A DNA stretch of 64,000 bases from Pseudomaricurvus albidus (GCF_018863235.1 NZ_JAHKRS010000005.1:62001-126000), one strand, 5' to 3'; counted from the stretch's first letter, positions 26,585-36,222 are shown. Translations and numbers: made by a program. Notes: generated by a model from the sequence alone, not told the origin.

Positions 26585-27613
26585 ATGAAAAACTCAGCCG
26601 TTATCCCTACCAGCTTTATTGCCGTTCTGATCCGCTATCTGGATGAGAGAAGTCTTGTGGCACCAGAATTACGGCAAACTCTGGGTGCTCTGGCTGAGCA
26701 GCCGCATATTGCCAATCTCCGTTTCTCTGAACTTCTGGCTGAAGTTTATGAGATCTCTCCGGTCCCGGCGTTTGGGGTGCAATTGGGACGCATGGTCCAA
26801 CCCAGGGACTTTGGACTGGTGGGGTATCTGCTGACTGCCTGTAGCACTCTGGGGCAGGCATTGACCCGTTATGGCCGATTTCAGACTCTGGTGCTGACGG
26901 ACCTCAGTACTCAGGTGGAAGTCAGCAGCGGTGTGATCAGTCACCGATGGGATTTACAGGATGCCGATACGCCCATTGCCTGTGAGTTTGGAGTGGCCCT
27001 GTTTATCACGTTGTACCAGTCGCTGATTGGCAAAAGCATTCCGCCGGTTAAGGTTGGTTTGCCTTTTTCCGAACCTGAAGATAAAGCTCTCTACGAAGCG
27101 TTGTTGGGGTGTCCGGTCGTCTTTAATACTTCCTGTCTGATGGTCGATATTCCATCAAATTTGATGTGGATGACTATTTCCAGCAGTGACCCTTATCTTC
27201 GCAAGATTTTCGACAGACAGGCGGAAGCTCTATTGTTAACCCGTGAGCACAGTCGATTTTCGCGAGATAAAGCCCCACCCGGCGACCAAGAGGATTTTTT
27301 GGAACAGCTGCAACAGCAATTATTGATGGCAATGAAAGACGGCGATACCCAGGCCAGCCGCCTGGCCAGCGAAATGGGGTATTCCCTGCGTACTTTTTAT
27401 CGCAAATTGGCTGATGAGGGTTACAGCTATCGTTCGATCTTGGCGGGGCTGCGAAGACGTCTTGCCAAAAAGTATTTGGCCGATCCGTCTTTGTCCTATT
27501 CTGATATAGCCATGTTGTTGGGGTATTCTGAGCAGAGTGCGTTTATTCGCGCATTTAAGGATTGGATGGGGGTGACGCCAGGGGAATTTCGTCGGAACTT
27601 GAGAGGGGATTAA
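26585..27613 (+). CDS. AraC-family transcriptional regulator
   Basis: The protein is taken from the ATG at 26585 (342 residues), where the conserved AraC ligand-binding domain begins (IPTSFIAVLIRYLDERSLV). Frames reaching back to 26423 look non-coding. The N-terminal portion (about 1-210) matches the Arabinose-binding-type regulatory domain; the C-terminal about 100 residues are the double helix-turn-helix (SRLASEMGYSLRTFYRKLADEG and YSDIAMLLGYSEQSAFIRAFKDW, then GVTPGEFRRN). It diverges from the molybdoenzyme fusion with 160 bases between starts, so it is the likely regulator of that gene and the GST. The inducer is unknown. No strong ribosome binding site is visible. Confidence 0.88.
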   Translation: MKNSAVIPTSFIAVLIRYLDERSLVAPELRQTLGALAEQPHIANLRFSELLAEVYEISPVPAFGVQLGRMVQPRDFGLVGYLLTACSTLGQALTRYGRFQTLVLTDLSTQVEVSSGVISHRWDLQDADTPIACEFGVALFITLYQSLIGKSIPPVKVGLPFSEPEDKALYEALLGCPVVFNTSCLMVDIPSNLMWMTISSSDPYLRKIFDRQAEALLLTREHSRFSRDKAPPGDQEDFLEQLQQQLLMAMKDGDTQASRLASEMGYSLRTFYRKLADEGYSYRSILAGLRRRLAKKYLADPSLSYSDIAMLLGYSEQSAFIRAFKDWMGVTPGEFRRNLRGD

Positions 27614-27719
27614 AGCCGCTGCTTTTACATTTCATATTGCTGGTCAGCTCTAAGAGTCAAACTGGTACCTTTCTCAAAAGAGCAGAATATGGAGGGAGAG
27701 GGTAAGCGGTCTGCCGATA

Positions 27720-28017
27720 TCTTAGCTTTTCCTGCTTCACACCACATCCATCACATTGGCGAGACCCGTGATAAAGAAAGTGACGTGGTCACAGCCCTGC
27801 TGCAACTGCATTGGAAAAAGGAGTTCCCTTTACCATCCATAACGATACGCCTGTTGTACCGCCGGATATGATGCGTTTGCTCTGGGTAGCGGTTAATCGT
27901 GAAACTCGCAAAGGCACTATTCTTGGAGTGAACCCTCTGACAATAGATCCAAAAACAATTAAAGACATACCTGTGCTGGAAACTATTTCACACGGCAAGA
28001 CAATTTATAAACGTTAA
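27720..28017 (+). pseudogene. Decayed amidohydrolase fragment
   Basis: From about 27800 to 28017 the sequence translates to KGVPFTIHNDTPVVPPDMM, RLLW, NRETRKG and NPLTIDP...LETISHGKTIYK, nearly the same as the C-terminal part of the intact amidohydrolase that starts at 28237. About 38 codons between the VLG and ILG positions of the intact gene are missing. Upstream, a frame-shifted HPSHWRDP (27738-27761) corresponds to HPFFWGDW of the intact protein, so homology extends back at least that far. It is the truncated, frame-shifted leftover of a tandem copy. A terminator-like hairpin follows at 28041-28064. The rest of 27614-28236 has no other gene. Confidence 0.75.
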
Positions 28018-28040
28018 TAGGATCTCATTCCTCGCTGAGA

Positions 28041-28065
28041 AACCGAGCTTTATGCTCGGTTTTTC
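28041..28065 (+). terminator. Terminator retained after the amidohydrolase remnant
   Basis: AACCGAGC (28041-28048) pairs with GCTCGGTT around the loop TTTAT, followed by more T residues. The stem sequence CCGAGC/GCTCGG is the same as in the terminator after the intact amidohydrolase at 29970-30018. Confidence 0.8.
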
Positions 28066-28236
28066 TGTATTGGACTATTGGAATTTTAAAGCTGATGGTT
28101 TTTTGAGCGATTAAAGACTGGTTAGTTGTTTTCTGGCGAACTGGTTCTTTATCAAACGGGTCAGACGTATTGTTATTGAGGTATGGCTCCAGCCTGGACT
28201 GGAACGCGTATTTTTAATCGGTAATAGGAAAATATC

Positions 28237-29946
28237 ATGAAGCGAAGTTTTGCCAAATTGGCGATGGCTCTGTCATTGACATTGCCATCGATCAGCACGC
28301 TGGCAGCGGTTATTGAGCCTGCGGACAAAGTCTTTCTGGGGGAGCACATCATTACGATGGATCCTGCCATAGACGATGCGGATGCGGTGGCAATTCGTGG
28401 TGACAAAATTGTTTTCGTTGGCGATGAAAAAGAGGCGAAAGCCTACATTGGCGAGCAAACGAATGTGGTTGAGTTGGGTGATAAAGCCCTGATCCCCGGC
28501 ATGATCGATGCCCATGGTCACTTTACCATGGCAGCTCGTATGATTAACTTTGCCAATGCTTCTTCACCTCCGGTAGGTCCCGCAGAAAACATCGGTGATA
28601 TTGTCGAACTGATGAAAGCCCACATTGCCAATACCAAGCCCGCTAAGGGTGAGTGGGTTATGGGGTATGGTTATGACGATTCCCTGTTGGCGGAAAATCG
28701 CCATCCCACGCGTGAGGATCTGGATGCGATTTCGACTGACTATCCGATTTTCTTGATGCACGTCTCCGGTCACTTGGCTGCAGTAAACTCGGCGGCACTG
28801 GCGGCAGTGGGTATGAACGCGGATACGCCTAACCCGGATGGTGGTGTTATTCGCCGGTTTGCCGACAGTAATGTGCCCAATGGTGTTCTGGAAGAAAAAG
28901 CCATCTATCCTTTCATGATGCCGTATTTTGAGTCCAGTGCAAAAGATCCGGCGAAACTGGCCCAGCAAATTGCCAAGGCGGTGACTTATTTCGCCAGCTA
29001 TGGGGTTACCACCATCCAGGATGGCGCAACAGCAATACACGACGTAAAAATGTTGAAGGCTATGGGCCAGCAGGGCTTGTTGACCGCTGACATTACCGCA
29101 TTTCCCCATGCCACCATGCTCAATGGTGCAGATCCGAAAACCCTGTTTGAAACTGAGTATACCAACGGCTTGCGGGTATCCGGGATCAAGTTCAGCCTCG
29201 ACGGTTCTCCGCAAGGCCGTACTGCGTGGATGACTCATCACTACCATGAGCTGCCGGATGGTGCCGAAGAGGGTTACACCGCTTATCCGACTGTTGATCC
29301 CGTAGCTTATAAAGCGGAGGCAAAAGCAGTACTGCAGGCGGGTATTCCAATTCTGGTTCACGCGAATGGTGATGCCGCCATCGATCTGGCACTGGACAGT
29401 GTCGAGGAAGCTTTTGCCGGTCAGGAGATTCCTGATCATCGCTCGGTGATTATCCATTCCCAGCTGATGCGTGAAGACCAGTTGGATCGTGCCAAGCAGC
29501 TGAAAATGATTCCTTCCTTTTATTCTGCGCACCCATTCTTCTGGGGTGACTGGCACCGCCTGAGTTTTGGTGACGAGCGCGCGTTTGGCATCAGCCCTAC
29601 GGGAACGGCTTTGAAAAAAGGGATTCCGTTTACCGTTCACAACGATACTCCAGTGGTACCACCGGATATGATGCGTCTGTTGTGGTCCACCGTAAATCGT
29701 GAAACCCGCAAAGGCGTGGTGCTGGGGCCGGATGAGCGGATTTCTGCCAAAGACGCCTTGCACGCAGTTACATTGGGCGCCGCCTATCAGTATTTTGAAG
29801 AGGATACCAAAGGTTCTCTGACGGAAGGCAAGCAAGCGGATCTGGTTATTTTAGGAACAAATCCTTTAGATATAGACCCTCACGAGCTGAAAGACATTCC
29901 TGTTCTGGAAACCATTGCTCGCGGAAAAACCATTTTTAAGCTGTAA
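28237..29946 (+). CDS. Exported amidohydrolase (amidohydrolase-3 / YtcJ-like)
   Basis: This 569-residue protein has a Sec signal peptide (MKRSFAKLAMALSLTLPSISTLA, cleavage near residue 23), so it acts in the periplasm or outside. The metal-binding HxH motif of the amidohydrolase TIM barrel is DAHGHF (about residue 90), with a later His in LVHANGDAAIDLAL and the conserved HNDTPVVPPDMM. Related enzymes hydrolyse amides or N-substituted imidazolones. A degenerate copy of its 3' end lies immediately upstream (27720-28017), so the locus once held two copies. The hairpin at 29968-30018 terminates it. The substrate is unknown. Confidence 0.88.
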   Translation: MKRSFAKLAMALSLTLPSISTLAAVIEPADKVFLGEHIITMDPAIDDADAVAIRGDKIVFVGDEKEAKAYIGEQTNVVELGDKALIPGMIDAHGHFTMAARMINFANASSPPVGPAENIGDIVELMKAHIANTKPAKGEWVMGYGYDDSLLAENRHPTREDLDAISTDYPIFLMHVSGHLAAVNSAALAAVGMNADTPNPDGGVIRRFADSNVPNGVLEEKAIYPFMMPYFESSAKDPAKLAQQIAKAVTYFASYGVTTIQDGATAIHDVKMLKAMGQQGLLTADITAFPHATMLNGADPKTLFETEYTNGLRVSGIKFSLDGSPQGRTAWMTHHYHELPDGAEEGYTAYPTVDPVAYKAEAKAVLQAGIPILVHANGDAAIDLALDSVEEAFAGQEIPDHRSVIIHSQLMREDQLDRAKQLKMIPSFYSAHPFFWGDWHRLSFGDERAFGISPTGTALKKGIPFTVHNDTPVVPPDMMRLLWSTVNRETRKGVVLGPDERISAKDALHAVTLGAAYQYFEEDTKGSLTEGKQADLVILGTNPLDIDPHELKDIPVLETIARGKTIFKL

Positions 29947-29967
29947 GCAAAGAGTAATCTGTTAAAA

Positions 29968-30018
29968 AGCCGAGCTGTTTGAGAGTGTTGTAAGACATCT
30001 CATTGGCTCGGTTTTTTT
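29968..30018 (+). terminator. Composite terminator after the amidohydrolase
   Basis: CCGAGC (29970-29975) pairs with GCTCGG (30006-30011), enclosing an inner hairpin (TGAGA-g-TGT with ACATCTCA), and is followed by seven T residues. Confidence 0.75.
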
Positions 30019-30230
30019 ATGTCTTAAATTTGAATAATGGCGCATTTTTGATTAGAGATGTTTAAAACTCCCTCTGTTTGCATTCATGGACTATCTTTAG
30101 TGGGACTTTGCCTCAATTAACTTCAATCTCTTTAGAAACATTGAAAAGATTTGATCAATTGAGGGACTCTGGGGCAGGAATTGATCCGGCTGAGCTATGT
30201 GAATGTTGGTTATACTTAAGGAGAGGTTGA

Positions 30231-31037
30231 ATGATTCAATCTGTTTGGGCCCGAATGGCGTTGTTTGTATGTTGTGGCACTTTAGCAACGGATCTGCTGG
30301 CGGCGGACAGTGAAGCTCTGGCCAAGCAACTGGCTAATCCTGTCGCATCACTGGTTAGTGTGCCTTTTCAGCTGAATTACGATCACAATCTTGGTCCGGA
30401 TGACGAGGGTGAGCGTTACACATTGAATATCCAGCCAGTGGTACCTTTTTCAGTCGGGGATGACTGGAACCTGATTTCGCGTACTATTTTACCGGTAATG
30501 TATCAGGATGATGTCGTGCCGAATGAAGGCAGCCAGTCCGGTATCGGCGATGTGGTACAAAGCGTATTTCTCTCGCCCAAAGAGCCCACTTCGGGGGGCT
30601 GGATTTGGGGGGTAGGGCCAGTCTTTTTGTTACCAACCGCCAGTGATGAACTGCTCGGAACTGAGCAGTGGGGGGCAGGTCCCACCGCGGTCATGCTTCA
30701 GCAGCATGGCCCCTGGACCAATGGCGTACTGGTCAATCATATCTGGTCCTATGCTGGCGACAATGATCGTGCGGATGTAAACAGTACGTTTTTTCAACCG
30801 TTTATTACCTATACCACCAAGCAGGCCGTCACTTTTTCGTTCAATACAGAGACCACTTACGATTGGGAGGCCGATGAGGCGTCAATCCCCGTTAATTTTG
30901 TCGCATCGAAAGTGATGAAGTTTGGTGATCAAACCGTGAGTCTGGGAGCTGGGCTGCGTTATTGGGTGGATACGCCAGATAATGGCCCCGAAGGCTTCGG
31001 GGTGCGTTTGATTATGACGTTCTTGTTTCCAAAATGA
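30231..31037 (+). CDS. Outer-membrane beta-barrel protein (transporter-like)
   Basis: This is a 268-residue protein with a Sec signal peptide (residues 1-25, cleavage at LLAAD). The mature chain is rich in alternating hydrophobic/polar strands with Trp/Tyr/Phe girdle residues (NLISRTILPVMYQDDVV, WIWGVGPVFLLPTASDELL, TYTTKQAVTFSFNTETTYDW) and ends in Phe-Pro-Lys after VRLIMTFLF. This is the usual look of the small beta-barrel family often named MetA-pathway or neuromedin-U-like outer-membrane proteins. It is separated by 284 bases from the amidohydrolase upstream. A role in uptake or hydrophobic compound handling is only suggested by family usage. Confidence 0.78.
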   Translation: MIQSVWARMALFVCCGTLATDLLAADSEALAKQLANPVASLVSVPFQLNYDHNLGPDDEGERYTLNIQPVVPFSVGDDWNLISRTILPVMYQDDVVPNEGSQSGIGDVVQSVFLSPKEPTSGGWIWGVGPVFLLPTASDELLGTEQWGAGPTAVMLQQHGPWTNGVLVNHIWSYAGDNDRADVNSTFFQPFITYTTKQAVTFSFNTETTYDWEADEASIPVNFVASKVMKFGDQTVSLGAGLRYWVDTPDNGPEGFGVRLIMTFLFPK

Positions 31038-31113
31038 GTGAATGTCTTTAGCGCCTGTGCTGGTGTTAGCTTAGCTGCATGTATTCGCTGCTGTATAAAT
31101 TCTTTTTGAGAAA

Positions 31114-31152
31114 GATAAAAAAACCGAGGATTGAGACTCGGTTTTTTTTATC
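31114..31152. terminator. Bidirectional terminator between the OM protein and moaB
   Basis: ACCGAG (31123-31128) pairs with CTCGGT (31137-31142). The stem continues through an A7 tract on the left and a T8 tract on the right, so either strand gives a stem followed by a T-run. It lies between convergent genes ending at 31037 and 31183. Confidence 0.85.
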
Positions 31153-31182
31153 TTTTCTAATGTTGCTGCGCAGTAGGGATCA

Positions 31183-31692
31183 TCAATCCCGCTGGGTGAT
31201 CAGCCCTACAAAATTACAGGGCTTCTGGCGGCTGTCCAATTGGGGTTTGATGATATTGTCCCAGCCGGTTTTGCAGGCATTATTGGACCCTGGGAGGCAG
31301 AAAATGACGGTGCGGTTTGCCAGTCCACCGACACAGCGAGACTGAATGGTCGAGCTGCCGATCTGATCAAAAGACACCTGTCTGAACAATTCTCCGAAGC
31401 CATCAATGGTCTTATCAAACAAAGGAATCATGGCTTCCGGTGTGCTGTCACGACCATGAAAGCCGGTGCCGCCGGTGATGAGAATGCCGTGAATATTGTC
31501 ATCGGCGATCCATTGAGACGTCACTGCACGAATTTGGTAGATGTCGTCGATCACGATCTTGTGATCGAAATACACATGGCCGGCTTCCTGAAGGGCGTCG
31601 CGCAGCAAGTGACCGGACGTATCGGTTTCTTCTGTGCGGGTGTCGGAAACGGTAAGTACTGCCAAATTTAAAGGAATCAGTTCTGAGCTCAT
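31183..31692 (-). CDS. moaB: Molybdenum cofactor biosynthesis protein B
   Basis: The ATG at 31692 gives 169 residues, the usual MoaB length. The longer frame to 31845 would overlap mobB and starts with an unrelated hydrophobic stretch. The MoaB/MogA fold is evident from AVLTVSDTRTEETDTSGHLL, the ITGGTGFHGRDSTPEA substrate loop, and GFGELFRQVSFDQIGSSTIQSR. It is thought to adenylylate molybdopterin during Moco synthesis. It is the last gene of the nasA-moaA-mobB-moaB run, 13 bases after mobB, so it supplies cofactor for the nitrate reductase. Confidence 0.93.
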   Translation of the reverse strand: MSSELIPLNLAVLTVSDTRTEETDTSGHLLRDALQEAGHVYFDHKIVIDDIYQIRAVTSQWIADDNIHGILITGGTGFHGRDSTPEAMIPLFDKTIDGFGELFRQVSFDQIGSSTIQSRCVGGLANRTVIFCLPGSNNACKTGWDNIIKPQLDSRQKPCNFVGLITQRD

Positions 31693-31705
31693 AAGGCGAT
31701 CCGTA

Positions 31706-32245
31706 TTATTGTTCAGGTTGTAAGGTAAGCTGACAGTATTCGCTGATAAACAGACCAATACTGTTGATATTATCGAGAGCGAGCAGAGGACCAGAACAAC
31801 CGTAGTCTGCCGGTAAAACATTTTGGTCACTGGCGATGGCGACAATGGGCTGGGCTTCTTCGCTTAAGCGCTCGGTATTATTGCTGGGGCGCACCACCTG
31901 AATTTTTGGTTGATCGCCCATTTTAAAGCCCTCTACCAACACCAGGTCTACTGGATCCAGTTTTTGCAACAAGTCTTCGAGTTCCTGTTCCTGCTGATCA
32001 CGCAGTTCGTTCATTAATGCCCAGCGGTGGCTGGATGCCAGCAGCACTTGCTGAGCGCCGGCTTCGCGATGCTTGAAACTGTCGGTGCCGGGGCGATCAA
32101 TGTCAAAATCGCAATGCGCGTGTTTTATGGTTGATACTTTGATGCCGCGAGCACAAAACCAGCGTACCAGTTCGCTGACAAGGGTAGTCTTACCGCTGTT
32201 CTTCCAGCCGGTGATACCGAAAACTTTTGGGGATGATGTTTGCAC
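31706..32245 (-). CDS. mobB: Molybdopterin-guanine dinucleotide biosynthesis protein B
   Basis: This 179-residue protein starts with GTG at 32245. The Walker A P-loop FGITGWKNSGKTTLVSELV and HRWALMNE of MobB are present, followed by VDLVLVEGFK, the conserved EGFK motif. MobB is a GTP-binding helper that works with MobA in adding GMP to Moco, forming the MGD used by NasA-type enzymes. It lies between moaA and moaB in the nitrate reductase operon. The GTG start has no strong ribosome binding site. Confidence 0.92.
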   Translation of the reverse strand: MQTSSPKVFGITGWKNSGKTTLVSELVRWFCARGIKVSTIKHAHCDFDIDRPGTDSFKHREAGAQQVLLASSHRWALMNELRDQQEQELEDLLQKLDPVDLVLVEGFKMGDQPKIQVVRPSNNTERLSEEAQPIVAIASDQNVLPADYGCSGPLLALDNINSIGLFISEYCQLTLQPEQ

Positions 32246-32314
32246 TGAATGATTACGCGTGACTGAGGTTTGTTAATGAAGGAGTCTCTGAACAACGATA
32301 GAAAAACAAATCGC

Positions 32315-33301
32315 TTAGCCGCCAGTTGCATTCATGAAGCGTATGATTTGTGGTGCATCGTCTTCATAAAAATGATGCTTTTCCGGTTTTACGGTCATGG
32401 CATCAACAATAACTTGTTTGAGTTTTTCTCTTTCGCCGGGATAGCGTCGGATCACTGCCTTGAGATCCACAGCGTTCTCGTTGCCGAGGCAAAGCAGCAA
32501 TTTGCCTTCAGCGGTAACGCGAACACGATTACAACTGCTGCAAAAATTCTCGCTATGGGGTGAGATAAAACCGATTTTAGAGCCCGAGCCAGCAATACTC
32601 CAATAGCGGGATGGTCCACCGGTTTCATGATCGCTGGGGCTTAGGTTGTACTGCTGTCCAATCAGTTCCCGCAACTCGGAGCTGGAACAGAATTCACTTT
32701 GGCGTCCATGTTCAGTGACCTGACCCAAAGGCATTTCTTCAATAAAACTGATATCCAGCTCGTGAGCAAGAGCGTACTCCACCAGCGGCAAAACCTGATC
32801 GAGATTGCGGTTTCTCAGGATGACAGCATTCAGTTTGACGCGTTCAATGCCGGCGTCCCTGGCGGCCTCTATACCTTCAAGAACATCTTGAAGTTTGCCG
32901 AAACGAGTAAGATCCGTAAACTGCTCGGGATCAAGGGTGTCGAGGCTGACGTTGATTCGTTTGACGCCAGATTGAGCCAGCTCCTGGGCATATTTCGATA
33001 GCTGTGAACCGTTGGTCGTGAGCGTTAATTCGTTGAGGGAGTCAATCTGGCCCACTTGCTCAAACAGGGTGGTTATCCCTCGGCGAACCAGGGGCTCACC
33101 GCCGGTAATTCGGATCTTGTTGACGCCTAATTCCGCAAAAGCCTCACAAATCTCAATGCTCTCTTCCAGAGTCAGTACCTGGGCTCGGGGCAGGAAAACC
33201 ATATCTTCTGCCATGCAGTAGACGCAGCGGTAATCGCAGCGATCTGTCACAGACAGGCGCAGATAGGTAATGTCACGGCCAAAGGCATCGGTTAACTTCA
33301 T
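32315..33301 (-). CDS. moaA: GTP 3',8-cyclase (radical SAM, Moco synthesis)
   Basis: This 328-residue protein has the radical-SAM cluster CDYRCVYC (CxxxCxxC) at about residues 22-29, within VTDRCDYRCVYCMAEDM. A second [4Fe-4S] site of MoaA is seen as the Cys in FCSSCNRVRVTAEGKLLLC, and the C-terminal double Gly ends the chain (NATGG). It converts GTP to the first Moco intermediate. It is the second gene of the nasA operon, 80 bases after nasA. Confidence 0.95.
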   Translation of the reverse strand: MKLTDAFGRDITYLRLSVTDRCDYRCVYCMAEDMVFLPRAQVLTLEESIEICEAFAELGVNKIRITGGEPLVRRGITTLFEQVGQIDSLNELTLTTNGSQLSKYAQELAQSGVKRINVSLDTLDPEQFTDLTRFGKLQDVLEGIEAARDAGIERVKLNAVILRNRNLDQVLPLVEYALAHELDISFIEEMPLGQVTEHGRQSEFCSSSELRELIGQQYNLSPSDHETGGPSRYWSIAGSGSKIGFISPHSENFCSSCNRVRVTAEGKLLLCLGNENAVDLKAVIRRYPGEREKLKQVIVDAMTVKPEKHHFYEDDAPQIIRFMNATGG

Positions 33302-33381
33302 GGCTAATATTTGATCAGTCTCGGCATAAAACAGCTATATTGTGGCCTAACCGTTCGGCAGTCGCTAGTGTAAATAAGCAC

Positions 33382-36222
33382 TTAATGGCCGACTCTTACG
33401 ATTAGACCGTCACCAGAAGCCTGTTTATAGGAGCCGGCGTCACTGTTAGCTGCGGGGGAGATTACAGGTTTTTCTCCCTCAGCCTGCTCAAGCTCTTCAA
33501 CAAGAATCTGTTCAAGCTCCGGCACACAGGTGCCACAGCCGGTGCCGGCACCGGTGCATTCGCCCAGCTGCTTGACGGTAGTCAAACTCTCCTCGCGAAT
33601 GGCGTTGCAGAGGGTCGTCTTGCCCACTTGCTTGCAGGCACAGATGGTCTTGCCCTGAGCCAGCTTGCCAGAGGCGACACCTGTCAGAATGGATCGCTCG
33701 ACATTGTCGTCCACAGGCTCGTCGAGCAGGGATTGCACCCAGTCGAAATCCTGATCCTGAAGGCTCGGAGCCACCAGATAACAGCCACGCAGTTGTTGTC
33801 CATGAATCAGGGCAAAACGGTATTGGCCGCGGCTCGGACTGCTGAAATTCAGGTGGCGGGCATTGAGATCACGGGGCTTGAACTGTAAAGGATCTGTAGC
33901 GGTTGCCTCGGCATGATTTTCCGTGCAGTAAGGCTTGAGTTTGTTCTCCAGCTCTTTGGGCGTGTCATTACTGGCCACCCGATACAGATAGCCGCCATCT
34001 ACTTTCTGCCGCACCCAATAATCCAGCTGTTGCGTGTCAATCACGGTTGGGCTCAGTAGCAGGGCCTCGCTCTGGTAGTGCCAGGGTTTGATCGCTACCG
34101 GGGTGAACTTGAATTCAGGCTGACCGGATACGGCATCGGTATCCGGGCTGACCAGACTGCAGACACGTCCGGCACTGGCCATAACGCCTGTCCAGTGGAT
34201 GGGCATGAACAGTTGCCCGGGGGCAACTTTGGAAGAGATATCCACCCTGATGCGTGCATAGCCCCATTCATTGGTCAGTGAGGCAATCTTGCCGTTTTCC
34301 AGTCCGTAGAGGTCGGCGTCTTTCTGATTGACCGAGATGTACGGTTCAGGCAGGTGAGCCCCCAGACGTGTCGAAAGCCCAGTGCGGGTCATGGTGTGCC
34401 ACTGGTCGCGAATACGACCACTGTTCAGGCTCAGAGGGTATTTGTTACTGAGTTTGGATGCCGGAGCCTTGTATCGCACAGCTACAAACTGAGCCTTACC
34501 GCTGGGAGTGAAAAAACGACCGTCTGAAAACAGGCGTTTATTTTCAATCTGCTCATCCTTTTTGGCCAAAGGCCACTGTTGCGGAGGCATTTGTGAGTAT
34601 TCTTTTGGGGTTAAATTGATCAGTCCTGTGAGATCGAGATCCCGTTTCACCTGTTGGTGGTGGTCAGCGTAATCCAGTTCTGTCATTCGGGCATACTCGT
34701 CAAAGACTTCACCTTCATGGAGGTAGTTAAACGCGTCGCCAAAGCCCATGCGTTTAGCCACTTCGCTCATGATCCACCAATCCGGTTTACCTTCGCCGGG
34801 TGTTGGCAGCAGACGGCGCTGTCGGGAAATCCGGCGCTCGGAATTGGTCACTGTTCCGGATTTTTCACTCCAGCCCTGGGCGGGCAACAGTACGTCGGCA
34901 CAGCGAGTGGTATCTGTGTCGGCAATACAATCGGAAACCACCACCAGCGGGCAATGAGTCAGGGCGCGTTTGATTTTGTCTGCGTCGGGCAGGCTGACGA
35001 CCGGATTGGTCGCCATTATCCAGACGGCTTTAATTTTGCCTCGGTCAATGGCGTCGAACAGATCAATAGCCTTGTAGCCGGCTCTGGTGGTCAGCTTGTC
35101 TGTCTGCCAGAAATCGCTGACCAACTGGTGATGCAGTGGGCTGTTGAGCTCCATGTGAGCTGCCAGGGTATTTGCCAGCCCGCCCACTTCACGGCCGCCC
35201 ATAGCGTTGGGTTGGCCTGTCAGGGAAAACGGACCAGAGCCGGGCTTGCCGATTCGGCCGGTGGCCAGGTGGCAGTTCAGAATGCTGTTGACCTTGTCTG
35301 CACCTCGTGAGGATTGATTCACTCCCTGCGAGTAGAGGGTGACCACTTTATCGGTGTGAGCAAACCAGTCGAAAAACTGTTTCAGGTCTTCGAGTTCGAC
35401 TCCCAGGGTGTCCGCCAGAGCGGCAGGATCACAGCCATCTTCAAGAGCGTGAAGCAGGGCGCGATTGTAGCCTTCAGTGTGTTGCTGAACATAGTGTTCA
35501 TCCACTTTCTGGCAACTGGCCAGATGGCTGAGCAGGCCGTTAAACAGCGCCACATCGCTGCCAGGTTGCAGGGCAATGTGCAGGTCAGCAATTTCACAGG
35601 TATCGGTGACGCGGGGGTCAATAGAAACCACTTTCACTTCCGGACGCTGCTGTTTGACGGCTTTGATGCGTTGGTACAGGACAGGGTGACACCAGGCCAG
35701 ATTGGAGCCCGTAATCACAATCAAATCTGCCAGTTCGAGGTCTTCATAACAGCCGGGGACCGTATCACTGCCAAAAGCGCGTTTATGTCCCGCTACGCTG
35801 GAAGACATGCACAATCGGGAGTTGGTGTCGATATTGCCAGAGCCAATAAAGCCCTTCATTAACTTGTTGGCAACGTAATAGTCTTCAGTCAGCAGCTGAC
35901 CGGATACATAGAAGGCGACAGAATCAGGCCCGTGCTCCTCAATGGTTTTTTGAAAGCTTTTGGCCACGTGATCCAGTGCGCTATTCCAGTCGGTACGCAT
36001 TCCATTAATAGAAGGATGCAGCAAGCGTCCGTCGGGAATTACCGTTTCACCCAAAGCCATTCCCTTGGAGCAGAGACGACCAAAGTTTGCAGGATGATCT
36101 TTGTCTCCGCGAATTTCCAGCTGACCATTGGGCTTCGGGCGGGCTTCGATTCCGCAGCCGACTCCGCAGTACGCACAAGTGCTTTTGGTCCATGGTGCAA
36201 TGTTAGAAATGGCTGAGGTCAC
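33382..36222 (-). CDS. nasA: Assimilatory nitrate reductase, catalytic subunit with C-terminal [2Fe-2S] BFD domain
   Basis: This 946-residue protein starts with GTG at 36222, with GGAG 8 bases upstream. The N-terminal [4Fe-4S] motif is CAYCGVGCGIEARP (CxxCxxxC) with the fourth Cys in RLCSKG. The Mo-ligand Cys is in SRLCMSSSVAGHKRAFG. The large bis-MGD domain ends near residue 800, and the last about 70 residues are a Fer2_BFD domain (CACKQVGKTTLCNAI, CTGAGTGCGTC) that could accept electrons. There is no Tat signal, so it is cytoplasmic and reduces nitrate to nitrite. It leads the nasA-moaA-mobB-moaB operon and diverges from cobA-nirBD. The -24/-12 element at 36358-36373 is its likely promoter, leaving a leader of about 125 nt. 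Confidence 0.95.
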   Translation of the reverse strand: MTSAISNIAPWTKSTCAYCGVGCGIEARPKPNGQLEIRGDKDHPANFGRLCSKGMALGETVIPDGRLLHPSINGMRTDWNSALDHVAKSFQKTIEEHGPDSVAFYVSGQLLTEDYYVANKLMKGFIGSGNIDTNSRLCMSSSVAGHKRAFGSDTVPGCYEDLELADLIVITGSNLAWCHPVLYQRIKAVKQQRPEVKVVSIDPRVTDTCEIADLHIALQPGSDVALFNGLLSHLASCQKVDEHYVQQHTEGYNRALLHALEDGCDPAALADTLGVELEDLKQFFDWFAHTDKVVTLYSQGVNQSSRGADKVNSILNCHLATGRIGKPGSGPFSLTGQPNAMGGREVGGLANTLAAHMELNSPLHHQLVSDFWQTDKLTTRAGYKAIDLFDAIDRGKIKAVWIMATNPVVSLPDADKIKRALTHCPLVVVSDCIADTDTTRCADVLLPAQGWSEKSGTVTNSERRISRQRRLLPTPGEGKPDWWIMSEVAKRMGFGDAFNYLHEGEVFDEYARMTELDYADHHQQVKRDLDLTGLINLTPKEYSQMPPQQWPLAKKDEQIENKRLFSDGRFFTPSGKAQFVAVRYKAPASKLSNKYPLSLNSGRIRDQWHTMTRTGLSTRLGAHLPEPYISVNQKDADLYGLENGKIASLTNEWGYARIRVDISSKVAPGQLFMPIHWTGVMASAGRVCSLVSPDTDAVSGQPEFKFTPVAIKPWHYQSEALLLSPTVIDTQQLDYWVRQKVDGGYLYRVASNDTPKELENKLKPYCTENHAEATATDPLQFKPRDLNARHLNFSSPSRGQYRFALIHGQQLRGCYLVAPSLQDQDFDWVQSLLDEPVDDNVERSILTGVASGKLAQGKTICACKQVGKTTLCNAIREESLTTVKQLGECTGAGTGCGTCVPELEQILVEELEQAEGEKPVISPAANSDAGSYKQASGDGLIVRVGH

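Noticed and set aside
33302-33381. Moco riboswitch upstream of moaA
   Set aside because: Only 80 bases separate nasA and moaA and no suitable structure is seen.
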